Notes: generated by a model not told the origin, from the letters alone. 64,000 nucleotides of DNA from [Clostridium] polysaccharolyticum (GCF_900111595.1 NZ_FOHN01000002.1:124001-188000); one strand, 5' to 3'. Numbered from the stretch's first letter, positions 42,739 to 53,012 are shown. Program-made: numbers and translations.

Positions 42739-44415
42739 TTAATTTAAATTAAAAAATCGAAATTTATTTTTATCTACTCCATTTACAGTAACTTCTTTCA
42801 GTTTGCTAAAATTCCATGTTTTTGGTGGTAATCCATCTTCCATGCTTTGTGGCGAATAAAACAACACTCTATCGGATGTTGAATCACTTACTATTCGATA
42901 TGCCACTTTTAAACTAGTCGTAATGATATTCTCATAAAGCTGGCTGCTTCCATCTCTGCTATTCAAATAACGCATGCACTTTTGATACAATGGTCCCTTG
43001 TAAGACGAGTATTGAGACGCCCTCGATACAGTATCTTGAAAACTTCCGTCGCTAAAATACCGTTGCTGACATCGGTTTACGATCGCACAAGCAACTGCTT
43101 TCCTACAATAACCATTTTCGCCCTCAGCTTCGCCGTCAACTGTTGCAATTAAATATTTAACATCCGTAGGTATATTATCCACCTTATTATTAATGTAATA
43201 ATACACTTGATCTTTCACATATTCAATCACATGCGAATTCTGCATTGCAAAGAAACCTTTACTATCTATATAGTACATTGGATTATTTTCACAATACTTA
43301 TACATATTCTGGTTATTATCAATGCAAAGGGAATATTCATCAGCATTGATAAATCTTTCTGTTTCTGGATTATAGTAACGGCTGCCTAAATAATAAAACC
43401 CGGTTTCATTGTCAAAATAATATCCTCGATAACGAATTGGATTCATGCACCCAATTTGCATATCACCAGTAATCACACAATTGCCCCATGGATCATATTC
43501 ATAACTGCAGATATTTTTTCCATTTACATCTTCGACTGCTATTACATCACCTAATAAATTTTTTACATATTGATATTTTTGGCCATTTAATGTAAATCCT
43601 AGATAATCACAGTTTCGATCCATATGGAAGATCATGTTGTTCTTTTTATCCCATTGCTTATAAACTTTTCCGCCAATGTACTGGTAACTAGTTTCTATTC
43701 CGTTGACAATTTTTGCAATACGATTCCTATCATCATATTTATATCGTATTATATTATCCGTGCCAGAGGATAGTTCAACTAATTTTCTGCCTTGTTCCCA
43801 CTCCATTGTCCATTTCCCATAATGAGTAGGATTGCCCAATTCATCATATTTAATGGTGTTATTATCAAATTGAATCATTCGGTCTGGGTATTCCTTATCA
43901 TAATGATATGTTTTCTGTTCCAATAAACCAGTTGTGCCTTCGTTTTTCAATCCGTAGGCTTCTTTCTTAATTAAGTTTCCTATTTCATCATATTGGTATC
44001 CATATTTTACGCCTGATTTTTCATCTTCTACACAGGTAAGCTATCTTTTCTGATCGTAAGTATACAATCGTTTCTTTCCGTTTTTCTGAATCTCAACAAT
44101 ATCACCACTGTTTTTTAACTGGTATGTTTCCTTTGCTTTCTTTTGATTACAGCTGTATGTATAGGTAAGACTGGTTCCATTTACCAGTACATCAGCCTCA
44201 ACTGGTTCAGGCAGGTATCTGACAGCATCCACTTTGCCACTATATAAGGAAATGTCTTTCCCCTTCCCCATCTTATAAACCGTATAGGCAAGATCCGAGT
44301 AGCATGTTTTTAAATACGTGTCTGAAAAAGTTGTATTGTCAATTTTTTCTTGATTGGTTGTATGAACAGACTTTTCCTCATTAACTTTAATTTCATTGCA
44401 AATTCTCCTTTTCAT
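42739..44415 (-). pseudogene. Rhs/YD-repeat fragment with C-terminal SleB-like cell-wall hydrolase domain, broken by one TAG
   Basis: One frame of 559 codons from ATG 44415 with a single stop at codon 125 (TAG, 44041-44043). YD-type repeats follow (YQYDEIGNL, IRYKYDDRNRIAK), then the Rhs core with YEYDPWGNC and NETGFYYLGSRYYNPETERF (ending about codon 357). The C-terminal ~135 codons (IATVDGEAEGENGYCRKAVA, then AIVNRCQQR) match the SleB/CwlJ-type cell-wall hydrolase family by eye. This is the layout of a polymorphic Rhs toxin tip; the large N-terminal part is absent. The 5' end adjoins a repeat of the exporter promoter. Confidence 0.72.
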
Positions 44416-44482
44416 TATGGGTGGTGTAAAGCCTAACTGCCTTTTCTATTTTCAAGGATTTCAAATTTTTTTCAAATAAAAA

Positions 44483-44616
44483 AATAACGGACCTAACAGG
44501 CATTTTTTTTTGTAATCCTTCAAATATACTAGCAGTTTTTTCGCTTTGGTACCTCCTTAAAGATTCTTGTCCGTAATATAGTACCACAATTGCTAAGATT
44601 AGAACAAGGGGGGTAA
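44483..44616. repeat. 134-bp repeat copy B upstream of the Rhs fragment
   Basis: Same length as 41709-41842, with about six differences. It carries the exporter promoter and ribosome site but the start codon is GCG instead of GTG. The promoter points into the Rhs frame. The copy ends about 20 codons into the exporter gene, after which the Rhs debris begins. Confidence 0.85.
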
Positions 44617-44624
44617 GATTAAAT

Positions 44625-44671
44625 CAAAAAACAGCTACAAACAAAGTCCCCCTTCGTTTGTAGCCGCTTTT
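44625..44671 (-). terminator. purL terminator
   Basis: On the minus strand GGCTACAAACGAAG pairs with TTTGTTTGTAGCT, followed by six T. It lies 25 bp past the purL stop. Confidence 0.88.
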
Positions 44672-44695
44672 AGCATAAATGAATTCTACAATCTA

Positions 44696-47600
44696 TTATT
44701 TAAAATACTTCACTCCAGATTCAAATATCCTCTGATTCTGATCTCCATAAATATTTAATGCAACTCCATCTCCACGACGTTCAGAATGAGCCATCTTACC
44801 AAGTACACGTCCGTCTGGGCTGACAATCCCTTCAATTGCCATATAAGAACCATTCGGATTAAATGCTTCATCCATCGTAGCATTGCCATTGGCATCTACA
44901 TACTGGGTTGCAACCTGGCCATTGGCAATTAATTTTTTAAGCCATTCATCATTGGCAACGAAACGTCCTTCTCCATGAGAGGCAGGAATGGAATACACTC
45001 CGCCAAGTTCCGCTAATTGTAACCAAGGAGATTTGTTCGTCATAACCTTTGTATATACCGATTTGGAAATATGACGGCCAATGCTGTTTGTTGTAAGAGT
45101 TGGTGTATCTTCCTGAATATCAGTGATTTCACCATAAGGTACAAGACCTAATTTGATTAATGCCTGGAATCCATTACAAATACCAAGTACCAGACCATCT
45201 CTTTGTTTGATTAAATCATTGACTGCTTCTTTCATCTTCACATTACGGAATACAGAAGCAATGAATTTTGCAGAACCGTCTGGTTCATCACCAGCACTGA
45301 ATCCTCCTGGGAACATTATCATCTGAGAGGATTTAATTGCCGCTTCAAATGCATTGACAGAATCAATGATATTCTGTGCATTCATGTTCTTAAATACAAC
45401 CGTTTCTACTTCTGCTCCAGCCGCTTCAAATGCTTTTGCTGTATCGTACTCACAGTTGGTACCTGGAAATACAGGAATAAATACCTTAGGTTTTGCAATT
45501 TTATTTTTTGCTGTATAAACCGTTTTTGCATCAAATGTGTCAATCTTCACTTCTTTTTGTTCTACATCCGATACCGTTGGGAATACTTTTTCTAATGTCT
45601 TTGTCCAGGCTGCAATAGCTTCCTCCATGGTAATAGTTACATCGCCACATGTGAACGAAGCTTCTTCTTTTACTTTTGCTACTTTTGTATATTTAACTCC
45701 TGCTTTATCAAGTTTCGCAAGATCTGCTTCTGCTACTTCTGCTACGATTGCACCGTATAATGGTGCAAAGAATTTTGCTTTGTCAAACTTAGGACACATG
45801 TCCACACCAAGTTTGTTACCGAATGCCATTTTACTGATTGCTTCTGCAATTCCGCCAAAGCCTACTGCATATTCGGATACCAGCACTTTTTCTTTTCCTA
45901 GCTTAGTTAATTTTGCATATAAATCCATTACCATTTCATAATCTGGTAAGTCAAATTCATCTGTTTCAATTTCGATTACTACAATTCTGTTGCCAGCCTG
46001 CTTTAATTCAGGTGTTACCACATCCCCAACTTCTGCAACATCTACTGCAAAGGAGCAAAGTGTTGGAGGCACATCAATATCGTTAAAGGTTCCAGACATA
46101 CTGTCTTTTCCGCCGATAGATGGAAGACCAAATTTCATCTGGGCTTCATATGCACCTAATAGTGCTGCCATTGGAACACCCCAGCGTTTGGGATCTTCTC
46201 CAAGGCGTTCAAAATATTCCTGGAATGTGAAACGGATTTTTGTCATATCCCCGCCAGATGCAACTATTTTTGCAATAGAAGATACCACTGCATATACGGA
46301 ACCATGGTATGGACTCCAGCTAGATAAATATGGATCCATTCCATAACTCATCATGGTTACGGTATCACATTTTCCTTTTAACACTGGAAGTTTTGCAATC
46401 ATAGTCTGAGTTGGTGTCAACTGATATTTTCCACCATAAGGCATAGTAACCGTTGCAGCTCCAATGGAACTGTCAAACATTTCTACTAAACCTTTTTGTG
46501 AGCAGACATTTAAGTCGCTTAAATTCTTTAACCATGCTTCTTTGAAATCCGCTACATCTGCTGTTTGACTAAAGTAGTTTGCTTTTTCATCTGGCATTGA
46601 AACTACAACATCTGTCTCCTGATGTGCACCATTGGTATCTAGGAATGCACGGCTGATATTTACGATTTCTTTGCCTCTCCAGGATAATACCAATCTAGGT
46701 TCTTCTGTTACAACGGCAACACAAACTGCTTCTAAGTTTTCTTCTTCGGCGTAGCCAAGTAATGTATCCACATCTTTTGGATCGACTACAATAGCCATTC
46801 TCTCTTGAGATTCTGAAATCGCTAATTCTGTTCCATCCAGACCAGCATATTTTTTCGGTACTTTGTCTAAATCAATCTGCAAACCAGCAGCTAACTCACC
46901 AATGGCAACCGATACCCCACCTGCACCAAAGTCATTACATTTTTTTATAATCGAACTGACTTCTTCTCTACGGAATAATCTCTGGATTTTACGTTCGGTA
47001 GGTGCATTTCCTTTCTGCACTTCTGCACCACAGGTATGGATAGATTCTGTTGTATGGGATTTGGAAGAACCAGTTGCACCACCACAGCCGTCACGTCCTG
47101 TTCTTCCACCTAATAAAATAATAATATCACCCGGATCAGAGTTTTCACGAATTACATTTCTTCTTGGTGCCGCACCCATAACCGCACCGATTTCCATTCT
47201 CTTAGCCACATAGTTTGGATGATAGACTTCATTTACTAATCCAGTTGCTAAACCAATCTGGTTTCCATAAGAACTATAACCACTTGCAGCACCTTTTACA
47301 ATTTTCTTCTGTGGAAGTTTTCCTTCTAATGTTTCTTTTAAAGATTTCGTAGGATCCGCAGCACCTGTTACACGCATTGCCTGATAAACATAGCCACGTC
47401 CTGACAATGGATCACGTATCGCACCACCAAGACAAGTAGCTGCACCACCAAATGGTTCAATCTCTGTTGGATGGTTGTGTGTTTCATTTTTAAAGAATAC
47501 TAACCATTCTTCTTCCTTTCCATCAATTTCAACCGGTACTACGATAGAACAAGCATTGATTTCGTCCGATTCTTCCATATCTGCAAGCTTGCCATCTTTC

Positions 47601-48460
47601 TTTAACTGACGCATTGCAAGCAAAGCAATATCCATTAACGATACATATTTATCGTCTCTTCCTTTGAAGATTTCATCATGCTTTGCTTTGTAATCATCAT
47701 AAGAAGCTTTGATAGGTTTGTAATAATAACCATCTTCAAATGTTACATTCTTAAGTTCTGTTAAAAATGTGGTATGACGGCAGTGATCCGACCAGTAAGT
47801 ATCTAATACACGGATTTCTGTCATAGATGGATCCCGTTTTTCTTCTCCATTAAAATAGTTCTGAATATGAAGGAAATCCTTGAATGTCATAGCAAGTCCT
47901 AACGAATCATAAAGTTCTTTTAATTTGGACTCTTCCATATCTTTAAAACCATCAAAGATAATAACATCTTCTGGCTCTTCAAACTTCTGTACTAAGGTTT
48001 CTGGTTTCACCTCATCAGTCTCTCTGGAATCTACCGGGTTGATACAGTATGCTTTTACACGTTCTAAATCCGCATCCGAAATGGCTCCAGACAGGATATA
48101 TGTAGTAGCGGAACGGATAATTGGTTCTTCTGTTTCTTTTAATAATTTTACACACTGCTCAGCAGAGTCAGCTCTCTGATCAAACTGTCCTGGAAGGTAT
48201 TCCACGGAAAATGTCTTATCCATATCATTCTTTGTAACTGTTTCTTCAAATAATATATCAACAGGAGGTTCTGAAAATACAATGCCTAATGCCTTCTGAT
48301 AGGTTTCTTCACTTAAATTTTCAATATCATAACGAACTAATACACGAACATTTTCCAGTTCTTTTAAATCAAGATAAGTCCTTAATTCTCCTTTTAATTC
48401 TTTCGCATGAACCGCATATTCAGGTTTCTTCTCTACATAAATTCTTCTTACTGTACTCAT
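44696..48460 (-). CDS. purL: Phosphoribosylformylglycinamidine synthase, large single-chain form
   Basis: Converts FGAR to FGAM with glutamine and ATP in purine synthesis. About 1254 residues, so it is the long form with the glutaminase fused (PurL+PurQ). Motifs: HNHPTEIEPFGGAATC (about 330), PLSGRGYVYQAMRVTG nearby, and a C-terminal glutaminase with VFPGTNCEYDT, the catalytic Cys in LGICNGFQALI and the catalytic His in ASHGEGRF. The ATG at 48460 follows AAAGGAG with six bases; the ORF extends eight codons without a site. No other pur genes are adjacent. 48461-48711 holds the next gene's terminator, an AT-rich stretch with dyad TATTAG/CTAATA (48551-48567), and no promoter I can call. Confidence 0.96.
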   Translation of the reverse strand: MSTVRRIYVEKKPEYAVHAKELKGELRTYLDLKELENVRVLVRYDIENLSEETYQKALGIVFSEPPVDILFEETVTKNDMDKTFSVEYLPGQFDQRADSAEQCVKLLKETEEPIIRSATTYILSGAISDADLERVKAYCINPVDSRETDEVKPETLVQKFEEPEDVIIFDGFKDMEESKLKELYDSLGLAMTFKDFLHIQNYFNGEEKRDPSMTEIRVLDTYWSDHCRHTTFLTELKNVTFEDGYYYKPIKASYDDYKAKHDEIFKGRDDKYVSLMDIALLAMRQLKKDGKLADMEESDEINACSIVVPVEIDGKEEEWLVFFKNETHNHPTEIEPFGGAATCLGGAIRDPLSGRGYVYQAMRVTGAADPTKSLKETLEGKLPQKKIVKGAASGYSSYGNQIGLATGLVNEVYHPNYVAKRMEIGAVMGAAPRRNVIRENSDPGDIIILLGGRTGRDGCGGATGSSKSHTTESIHTCGAEVQKGNAPTERKIQRLFRREEVSSIIKKCNDFGAGGVSVAIGELAAGLQIDLDKVPKKYAGLDGTELAISESQERMAIVVDPKDVDTLLGYAEEENLEAVCVAVVTEEPRLVLSWRGKEIVNISRAFLDTNGAHQETDVVVSMPDEKANYFSQTADVADFKEAWLKNLSDLNVCSQKGLVEMFDSSIGAATVTMPYGGKYQLTPTQTMIAKLPVLKGKCDTVTMMSYGMDPYLSSWSPYHGSVYAVVSSIAKIVASGGDMTKIRFTFQEYFERLGEDPKRWGVPMAALLGAYEAQMKFGLPSIGGKDSMSGTFNDIDVPPTLCSFAVDVAEVGDVVTPELKQAGNRIVVIEIETDEFDLPDYEMVMDLYAKLTKLGKEKVLVSEYAVGFGGIAEAISKMAFGNKLGVDMCPKFDKAKFFAPLYGAIVAEVAEADLAKLDKAGVKYTKVAKVKEEASFTCGDVTITMEEAIAAWTKTLEKVFPTVSDVEQKEVKIDTFDAKTVYTAKNKIAKPKVFIPVFPGTNCEYDTAKAFEAAGAEVETVVFKNMNAQNIIDSVNAFEAAIKSSQMIMFPGGFSAGDEPDGSAKFIASVFRNVKMKEAVNDLIKQRDGLVLGICNGFQALIKLGLVPYGEITDIQEDTPTLTTNSIGRHISKSVYTKVMTNKSPWLQLAELGGVYSIPASHGEGRFVANDEWLKKLIANGQVATQYVDANGNATMDEAFNPNGSYMAIEGIVSPDGRVLGKMAHSERRGDGVALNIYGDQNQRIFESGVKYFK

Positions 48461-48639
48461 AAATAGCTCCTTTCCAGACACCATTTCTATTCTTTCGTTT
48501 ATCTTAACACAATTTCTTTTATTAATAAAATAAATAATTATAATTTATAATATTAGTTCTGCTAATATAATAAATGCACTTTTCTAACTTCTGCATAATA
48601 TTACGTAACAAATGGAGTGTAACGGAATTCTCCATAAAT

Positions 48640-48683
48640 CAAAAAACTCCCGTGAACAGAACTTTAATTCCATTCACAGGAGC
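48640..48683 (-). terminator. Terminator of the foldase gene pair
   Basis: CTCCTGTGAA pairs with TTCACGGGAG (minus strand, one wobble), followed by six T. Confidence 0.82.
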
Positions 48684-48711
48684 CTCTGCTATCAGCTATA
48701 ACACAAGTCTC

Positions 48712-49923
48712 TTATTTCGCTGTAATATCACCAATCTTAACTCCATCCCAGACTTTAGAGTTAATAGATACTGTGTATTTTTTAAATACATCCTGATACC
48801 ATGTATCAAATTGTTTGTTTTCTTCTGTTGTAATCTGGTTCTTTACTTCTGTCTCATACGCTTCGTCATCGTTGTTGTTTACCATTTTTACAAGATATAA
48901 GTAACCCTGTCCTTCAATTACCTGAGATACTTCGCCGTTCTTCATTTTTTTAAGAACATTTTCTACTTCTGTAGTAAATGTACCATCCCCTGCAACAAAT
49001 TTACCATTTGTTGTAAAGTTTGATTTGTATTTCTCTTTATCCTTGTTTTCATCTTTTGACTTATCTGATTCGTCTTTTGACTCATCGGAAGAAGGTGAAT
49101 TTGCTTCTTTTGTGATCTTAACAGCTTCTGGAGTTAAAGAATCGAAATCTTCTGTCTTTGCACGGTTTGCAAGTTCTTCCAACTCAGCTTTATAAGTTTC
49201 TAACGTTTTCTTATCTACATCAACTGTTTCGTTTTTGTCATTCTGAGTCTGTGTTGGAATAGAATAATATTGTACATCATACTGTCTGAAATCTGCTTTC
49301 TTAACACCATCTCTGATTTTCTTGTCATCAATATCGAATCCGTCAATGGTATCTTTTTTGAAACGGTCAGCAACGTATTTTTTCTCTAATGCTTTTTGTA
49401 AAGCGCCTTTCGTAAAGCCAGTTTTGTTTTTCTGCTCAAACGTTAAATTCTTACGAATCTGTTTTACATCTTTTTGGGCTTTCTTCGTATCCTCTTTTGT
49501 TACTTTATAGCCAGCTTTTACAGCTTCTCTATATAAAATGTTGTATTGCTCAATTGTCTGTTCAGCCTGCTGTTTTGCACTATCTCTGTAAGTAAGGCCT
49601 GTCTGTTCGTCCTGCATGTCCCAGTAGCTCTGTCCATAGAACTGACGATACATAGAATCCATATAATTGCCTTGCATTTCTGTTGTATACAGATAATACA
49701 TAACATCACCCATAGTAACTTTTTCTTTGCTGATTGTCATTGCAACACGTGGCCTGAAATTTTCCAATGCAACACCAGCTACCATAGCAATAACAAGAAT
49801 CACACCAATTGAACACATAATAAGTGCTGTTATATTCAATGGTTTTCTTTCCTTTTCCATTGTTTTTAAATTTTTCTTTCCATCTACATCAGAATTCTGT
49901 AATGTAGTTTTATTCGTTTCCAT
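48712..49923 (-). CDS. Membrane-anchored PrsA/SurA-like peptidyl-prolyl isomerase
   Basis: 403 residues. A basic N-terminus, one membrane helix (about 31-55, ITALIMCSIGVILVIAMVAGVAL), a long helical chaperone domain, and a C-terminal parvulin-like region in which VLKKMKNGEVSQVIEGQGYLYLVKMV is the expected core. A Ser/Asp/Lys-rich linker (SSDESKDESDKSKDENKDKEK, written in part) interrupts it. The start is the ATG at 49923, behind GGAGAG with seven bases. It is downstream of a lipoprotein relative in the same operon. The likely role is folding of exported proteins. Confidence 0.83.
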   Translation of the reverse strand: METNKTTLQNSDVDGKKNLKTMEKERKPLNITALIMCSIGVILVIAMVAGVALENFRPRVAMTISKEKVTMGDVMYYLYTTEMQGNYMDSMYRQFYGQSYWDMQDEQTGLTYRDSAKQQAEQTIEQYNILYREAVKAGYKVTKEDTKKAQKDVKQIRKNLTFEQKNKTGFTKGALQKALEKKYVADRFKKDTIDGFDIDDKKIRDGVKKADFRQYDVQYYSIPTQTQNDKNETVDVDKKTLETYKAELEELANRAKTEDFDSLTPEAVKITKEANSPSSDESKDESDKSKDENKDKEKYKSNFTTNGKFVAGDGTFTTEVENVLKKMKNGEVSQVIEGQGYLYLVKMVNNNDDEAYETEVKNQITTEENKQFDTWYQDVFKKYTVSINSKVWDGVKIGDITAK

Positions 49924-49962
49924 GTGTTTTCTCTCCATTCTTATTATTTTCATCCCAAGATA

Positions 49963-51012
49963 TCAGGATTCTTTTATCACAGTACCTCCAACCTGGACAT
50001 TATCCCACTGTTTCGTAGTTTTAATATCGGCATCTTTTTTAAGCGTAGCGAAATACTCATCAAACTGCTTGTACTTTTCATGCTTTACGGCATCTGCTAC
50101 TGCCTCTTCATATGCATCACTGGAAGTATTGTCTAATACCTGAACAATAAAATATCCTGTATCCGTTTCTATTACATCAGAAACCTCTCCAGGTTTCATT
50201 GTCATTACTGTATCCTGAATCTTCTTATCGCAGGCCGTTTCACCTGGAATAATACTTAACGATTCTGTTTCAAGCGGTTCAGAATCATCGGTTAGAAGTT
50301 CATCAAAATCTTCTGCCTTCTTTGCTTTATCTGCAATTGCCAGAAGGCTTTCCTTCCCCATCTGATTCTCTTCCTTACTTTTCTTAGTCTCTGAACCATC
50401 TTCACTATAAAGATATTTATAATATCCTATGGTCTGAATGTCAATCTCTTTATAATCCTCTTGCGAAATTGTGGCCCTGATTTTCTTTTCATCTGCCTGA
50501 CAGTCATTTAATTTATCTGAAAAAAACTGATCAATTAAGCTTTTTTCTTCCTTTATACGTATCAGCAAGCTTTTGGAAGCACCAATTGCCTTCTTTACAT
50601 CCGAAGACATATCTTTCCACTCCACATCTGCTTGTTCGTGACAGATATCTTTCTGGTTTTTTGTCAGTACATAGCCTTCCTCTACCGCTTTCTGGTAAAG
50701 CAAAACATCTCGGATAATGTCATCATAAAGCTGTTCTTTTAAATTTTCTCGAACGGTTGTGCCCTTGATAATTTCACTATCCCAATATGCCTCTCCATAC
50801 TGTTTCTGATAATCCCTGCTATAGTAAGAATTCTCTTGTTCACTTTCCCAAACCTTATATAACACCTGATCGAGAAAAACCTGCTGTCTATTTATCGTAA
50901 ATACCTCTACACTCGAATTATCCGGTCTGTCTGCTTTCTTTTTACAGCCTGTAATCTGAAGCAGGCATAATGCAAGTATGAGAACATAACTGATTTTTTT
51001 CTTAAAAGACAC
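49963..51012 (-). CDS. PrsA/SurA-like foldase lipoprotein
   Basis: 349 residues, start GTG 51012, five bases after AAAGGAG. It is a lipoprotein: hydrophobic segment ISYVLILALCLLQITGC (Cys about residue 23) and a Lys-rich mature start. The middle is helical, and the C-terminal part shows the parvulin-like pattern (IQDTVMTMKPGEVSDVIETD, then GYFIVQVLD). It is a paralogue of the next gene downstream, which it precedes by 39 bp. The likely role is chaperone/isomerase work outside the membrane. Confidence 0.82.
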   Translation of the reverse strand: MSFKKKISYVLILALCLLQITGCKKKADRPDNSSVEVFTINRQQVFLDQVLYKVWESEQENSYYSRDYQKQYGEAYWDSEIIKGTTVRENLKEQLYDDIIRDVLLYQKAVEEGYVLTKNQKDICHEQADVEWKDMSSDVKKAIGASKSLLIRIKEEKSLIDQFFSDKLNDCQADEKKIRATISQEDYKEIDIQTIGYYKYLYSEDGSETKKSKEENQMGKESLLAIADKAKKAEDFDELLTDDSEPLETESLSIIPGETACDKKIQDTVMTMKPGEVSDVIETDTGYFIVQVLDNTSSDAYEEAVADAVKHEKYKQFDEYFATLKKDADIKTTKQWDNVQVGGTVIKES

Positions 51013-51044
51013 AATAACTCCTTTCATTGCAAACTTAAATCCGG

Positions 51045-51980
51045 TTACACGTGCATTCTGCGTAATAACTGATACACAATACAGTTCTGCATAACCAGAG
51101 GTTTCGTGTGTGTAAAGAATATTACACCATCACTTGGTGCTAATATCTGCGAAATCACTTCTCCTTCCATTGGATCTGCAACTTCTGCTAACACATCACC
51201 AAACTTCACCTCATCACCAGGGTTCTTAAATCTGCGGTAAATTCCCGATACATCTACCCTGACTGGCATTAGTGCATCTTCCTCAATAATTGATGCAATA
51301 TAGCCATTGTGGCAGTTAAACTTGATAATTCCCATTCTCTTTAAAAAACGGAGCACCGACGCAACAGACTGGGAAGCACTTGCTTCGTCAATTACATCAG
51401 TTGAACTGGTGTATACAGAAAACGCACTGGTTCCTGATACTTGCCAGTTATAATTTAATGTCCCGTAATCAAATGGTTCCGGCTTCCTTAACACAACAAA
51501 TGGCAAACCAAACAAATTGGCAAGACTTGAGTTCTCCACCCCCGTCTCCATAAGCCGAACATGAGGAATAAATTCACCTGGTGTATGAAAACTGGCAAAC
51601 TGGATTCCATAGTTAAATCCTTTTACCTTCTCAAACACACCTGCTGCAATTCTATCCGTTGTCTCCCCACTGCTGTTGCCTGGAAACATCTTATTTATAT
51701 CTGAATTATCTAACGCCCAGAATCTTTTTTCAATATTCATTGAAAAATGGTTTACAGATGGAATGACTAGTATCCGGTTATTCGATACAATTCCACCCTT
51801 CCGTTCCAACACTGTAAGTGTCTTTACAAGCTGTGAGCAGGCATAAAGCTGCTGCACTTCATTTCCTCTGGTGGCACCAACGATACAAGCTGCATCTTCA
51901 CCTTTTCCAAAGGAATATCCATATATGGTCATATCCTGCCTATAAGGCGCTTTCAAAGTAAATATCTCTTCTTTTAACAT
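51045..51980 (-). CDS. AstE/aspartoacylase-like protein lacking the first zinc ligand
   Basis: 311 residues of the M14-like succinylglutamate desuccinylase/aspartoacylase family. The family HGDE zinc motif reads CIVGATRGNEVQQLY: the zinc His is Arg and the Asp is Asn, so activity is doubtful. Later the ligand-like His sits in FASFHTPGEF. The C-terminal domain (VDVSGIYRRFKNPGDEVKFGD) is kept. The start overlaps the upstream stop by one base (TAATG), so the two are coupled. Probably the non-catalytic half of a pair with the upstream gene. Confidence 0.72.
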   Translation of the reverse strand: MLKEEIFTLKAPYRQDMTIYGYSFGKGEDAACIVGATRGNEVQQLYACSQLVKTLTVLERKGGIVSNNRILVIPSVNHFSMNIEKRFWALDNSDINKMFPGNSSGETTDRIAAGVFEKVKGFNYGIQFASFHTPGEFIPHVRLMETGVENSSLANLFGLPFVVLRKPEPFDYGTLNYNWQVSGTSAFSVYTSSTDVIDEASASQSVASVLRFLKRMGIIKFNCHNGYIASIIEEDALMPVRVDVSGIYRRFKNPGDEVKFGDVLAEVADPMEGEVISQILAPSDGVIFFTHTKPLVMQNCIVYQLLRRMHV

Positions 51981-52915
51981 TAGGATGCACCTCCTAATAT
52001 TCTTGCTATCAAAGATCCTTCATACACTACAGGATACTCTCTAAGCGAAAACACCATTCCGCTGACTGGTGCAGCAATCATCTGTTTTACTGTTCCCTCT
52101 AATGGGTCAATAATTTTACCTACAAGATCGCCTGCTTTAATTCCCTTCCAATGCTCTATGTAAGGAACAAAAATTCCTGCCGCCTCAGCGTGAATCATCT
52201 CCACTTCTCCATCTGTTGAAATAATAGGTTTACGAATTGGACTTACCTGTCCATCCCAGATACCCAGTTTTTTCATAACATGAAGCAGTCCATCCACAAT
52301 CTGATCTCCAAAATCTTTTGCAATCCGCATTCCTACGCCCATTTCAATGGCTAAAGTCGGAACTCCTTTTTGATTCAGAGAATGGGTTAAAGTTGCGTCT
52401 TTTACCGTTTTTGACTCATAAGCCCATATAAAATCTACATTCAGTTCCATTGCATATTCAAAAAGCTTTTCTATATGCTCATGGCGAATACGAACTTGTG
52501 GTATCTCTCGAATAAAAATATCACTAGCATGTAAGTCAATACATAAATCCGCACCTTCTACATCCTCAACAATACAAGATGCAACATATTCTACTAAATC
52601 TCCATTTTTATAACCTGGAAAACACCGGTTCATATCAATATCAAACGTAGGAATTCCTCTGGATATGGATTCTATTCCTAACGGATTCATACAAGGGTAG
52701 ATATCTACAATACCTTTTAAACTTTCTAAGCTGTCCTGTATTCGTCTTACTAATTCATAGCACACATATTGTCCCTCTAATTCATCTCCATGAATACCGC
52801 TAACAATACAGATTCGTTTTTCATGTCCACTTGCCTTAATAGGCTGTAAGGTATTTTTCTTAAGCGTTAAAACTTCACCTACTGGCAGTCCAACAGAAAC
52901 AACAGTTTTCACCAT
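51980..52915 (-). CDS. AstE/aspartoacylase-like zinc deacylase
   Basis: 311 residues with an intact zinc motif: IVSGIHGDELEGQYVCYEL near residue 40, and the second His in CIDLHASDIF near residue 117, with the arginine region RCFPGY between. The family cleaves N-acyl groups from amino acids such as succinylglutamate or N-acetyl-aspartate; the substrate here is not shown by sequence. The C-terminal domain has GDLVGKIIDPLEGTVKQMI. Start ATG 52915 behind GAGGAAAT. Followed by the zinc-lacking paralogue. Confidence 0.8.
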   Translation of the reverse strand: MVKTVVSVGLPVGEVLTLKKNTLQPIKASGHEKRICIVSGIHGDELEGQYVCYELVRRIQDSLESLKGIVDIYPCMNPLGIESISRGIPTFDIDMNRCFPGYKNGDLVEYVASCIVEDVEGADLCIDLHASDIFIREIPQVRIRHEHIEKLFEYAMELNVDFIWAYESKTVKDATLTHSLNQKGVPTLAIEMGVGMRIAKDFGDQIVDGLLHVMKKLGIWDGQVSPIRKPIISTDGEVEMIHAEAAGIFVPYIEHWKGIKAGDLVGKIIDPLEGTVKQMIAAPVSGMVFSLREYPVVYEGSLIARILGGAS

Positions 52916-52952
52916 ATTTCCTCTTCCTTTCAAATAAGTGCATCACGAAAAT

Positions 52953-52981
52953 ATTATACCCCACAGATATGGTACTGTCAA
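52953..52981 (-). promoter_or_regulatory. Promoter of the AstE-like pair
   Basis: TTGACA (52976-52981), 17-bp spacer, TATAAT (52953-52958), near-consensus. Confidence 0.78.
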
Positions 52982-52992
52982 ACAAACCAATT

Positions 52993-53012
52993 TTATCAAA
53001 ACAATGTGATAA
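52993..53012. promoter_or_regulatory. LysR-type operator between divergent promoters
   Basis: TTATCA (52993-52998), N8, TGATAA (53007-53012) is a perfect dyad of the T-N11-A kind that LysR regulators bind. It lies just upstream of the -35 of the AstE pair and upstream of the lysR promoter, so the lysR product may control both. Confidence 0.55.

Noticed and set aside
44393-44587. 64-codon frame in repeat copy B
   Set aside because: It arises from the duplicated exporter 5' end read in another frame and has no start site or family match.
45537-47213. Plus-strand frames across purL
   Set aside because: Antisense shadows of a highly conserved gene.
48541-48600. PurR-type operator before purL
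   Set aside because: There is a TATTAG/CTAATA dyad but no PurBox-like CGAA element, so it is only mentioned in the purL entry.
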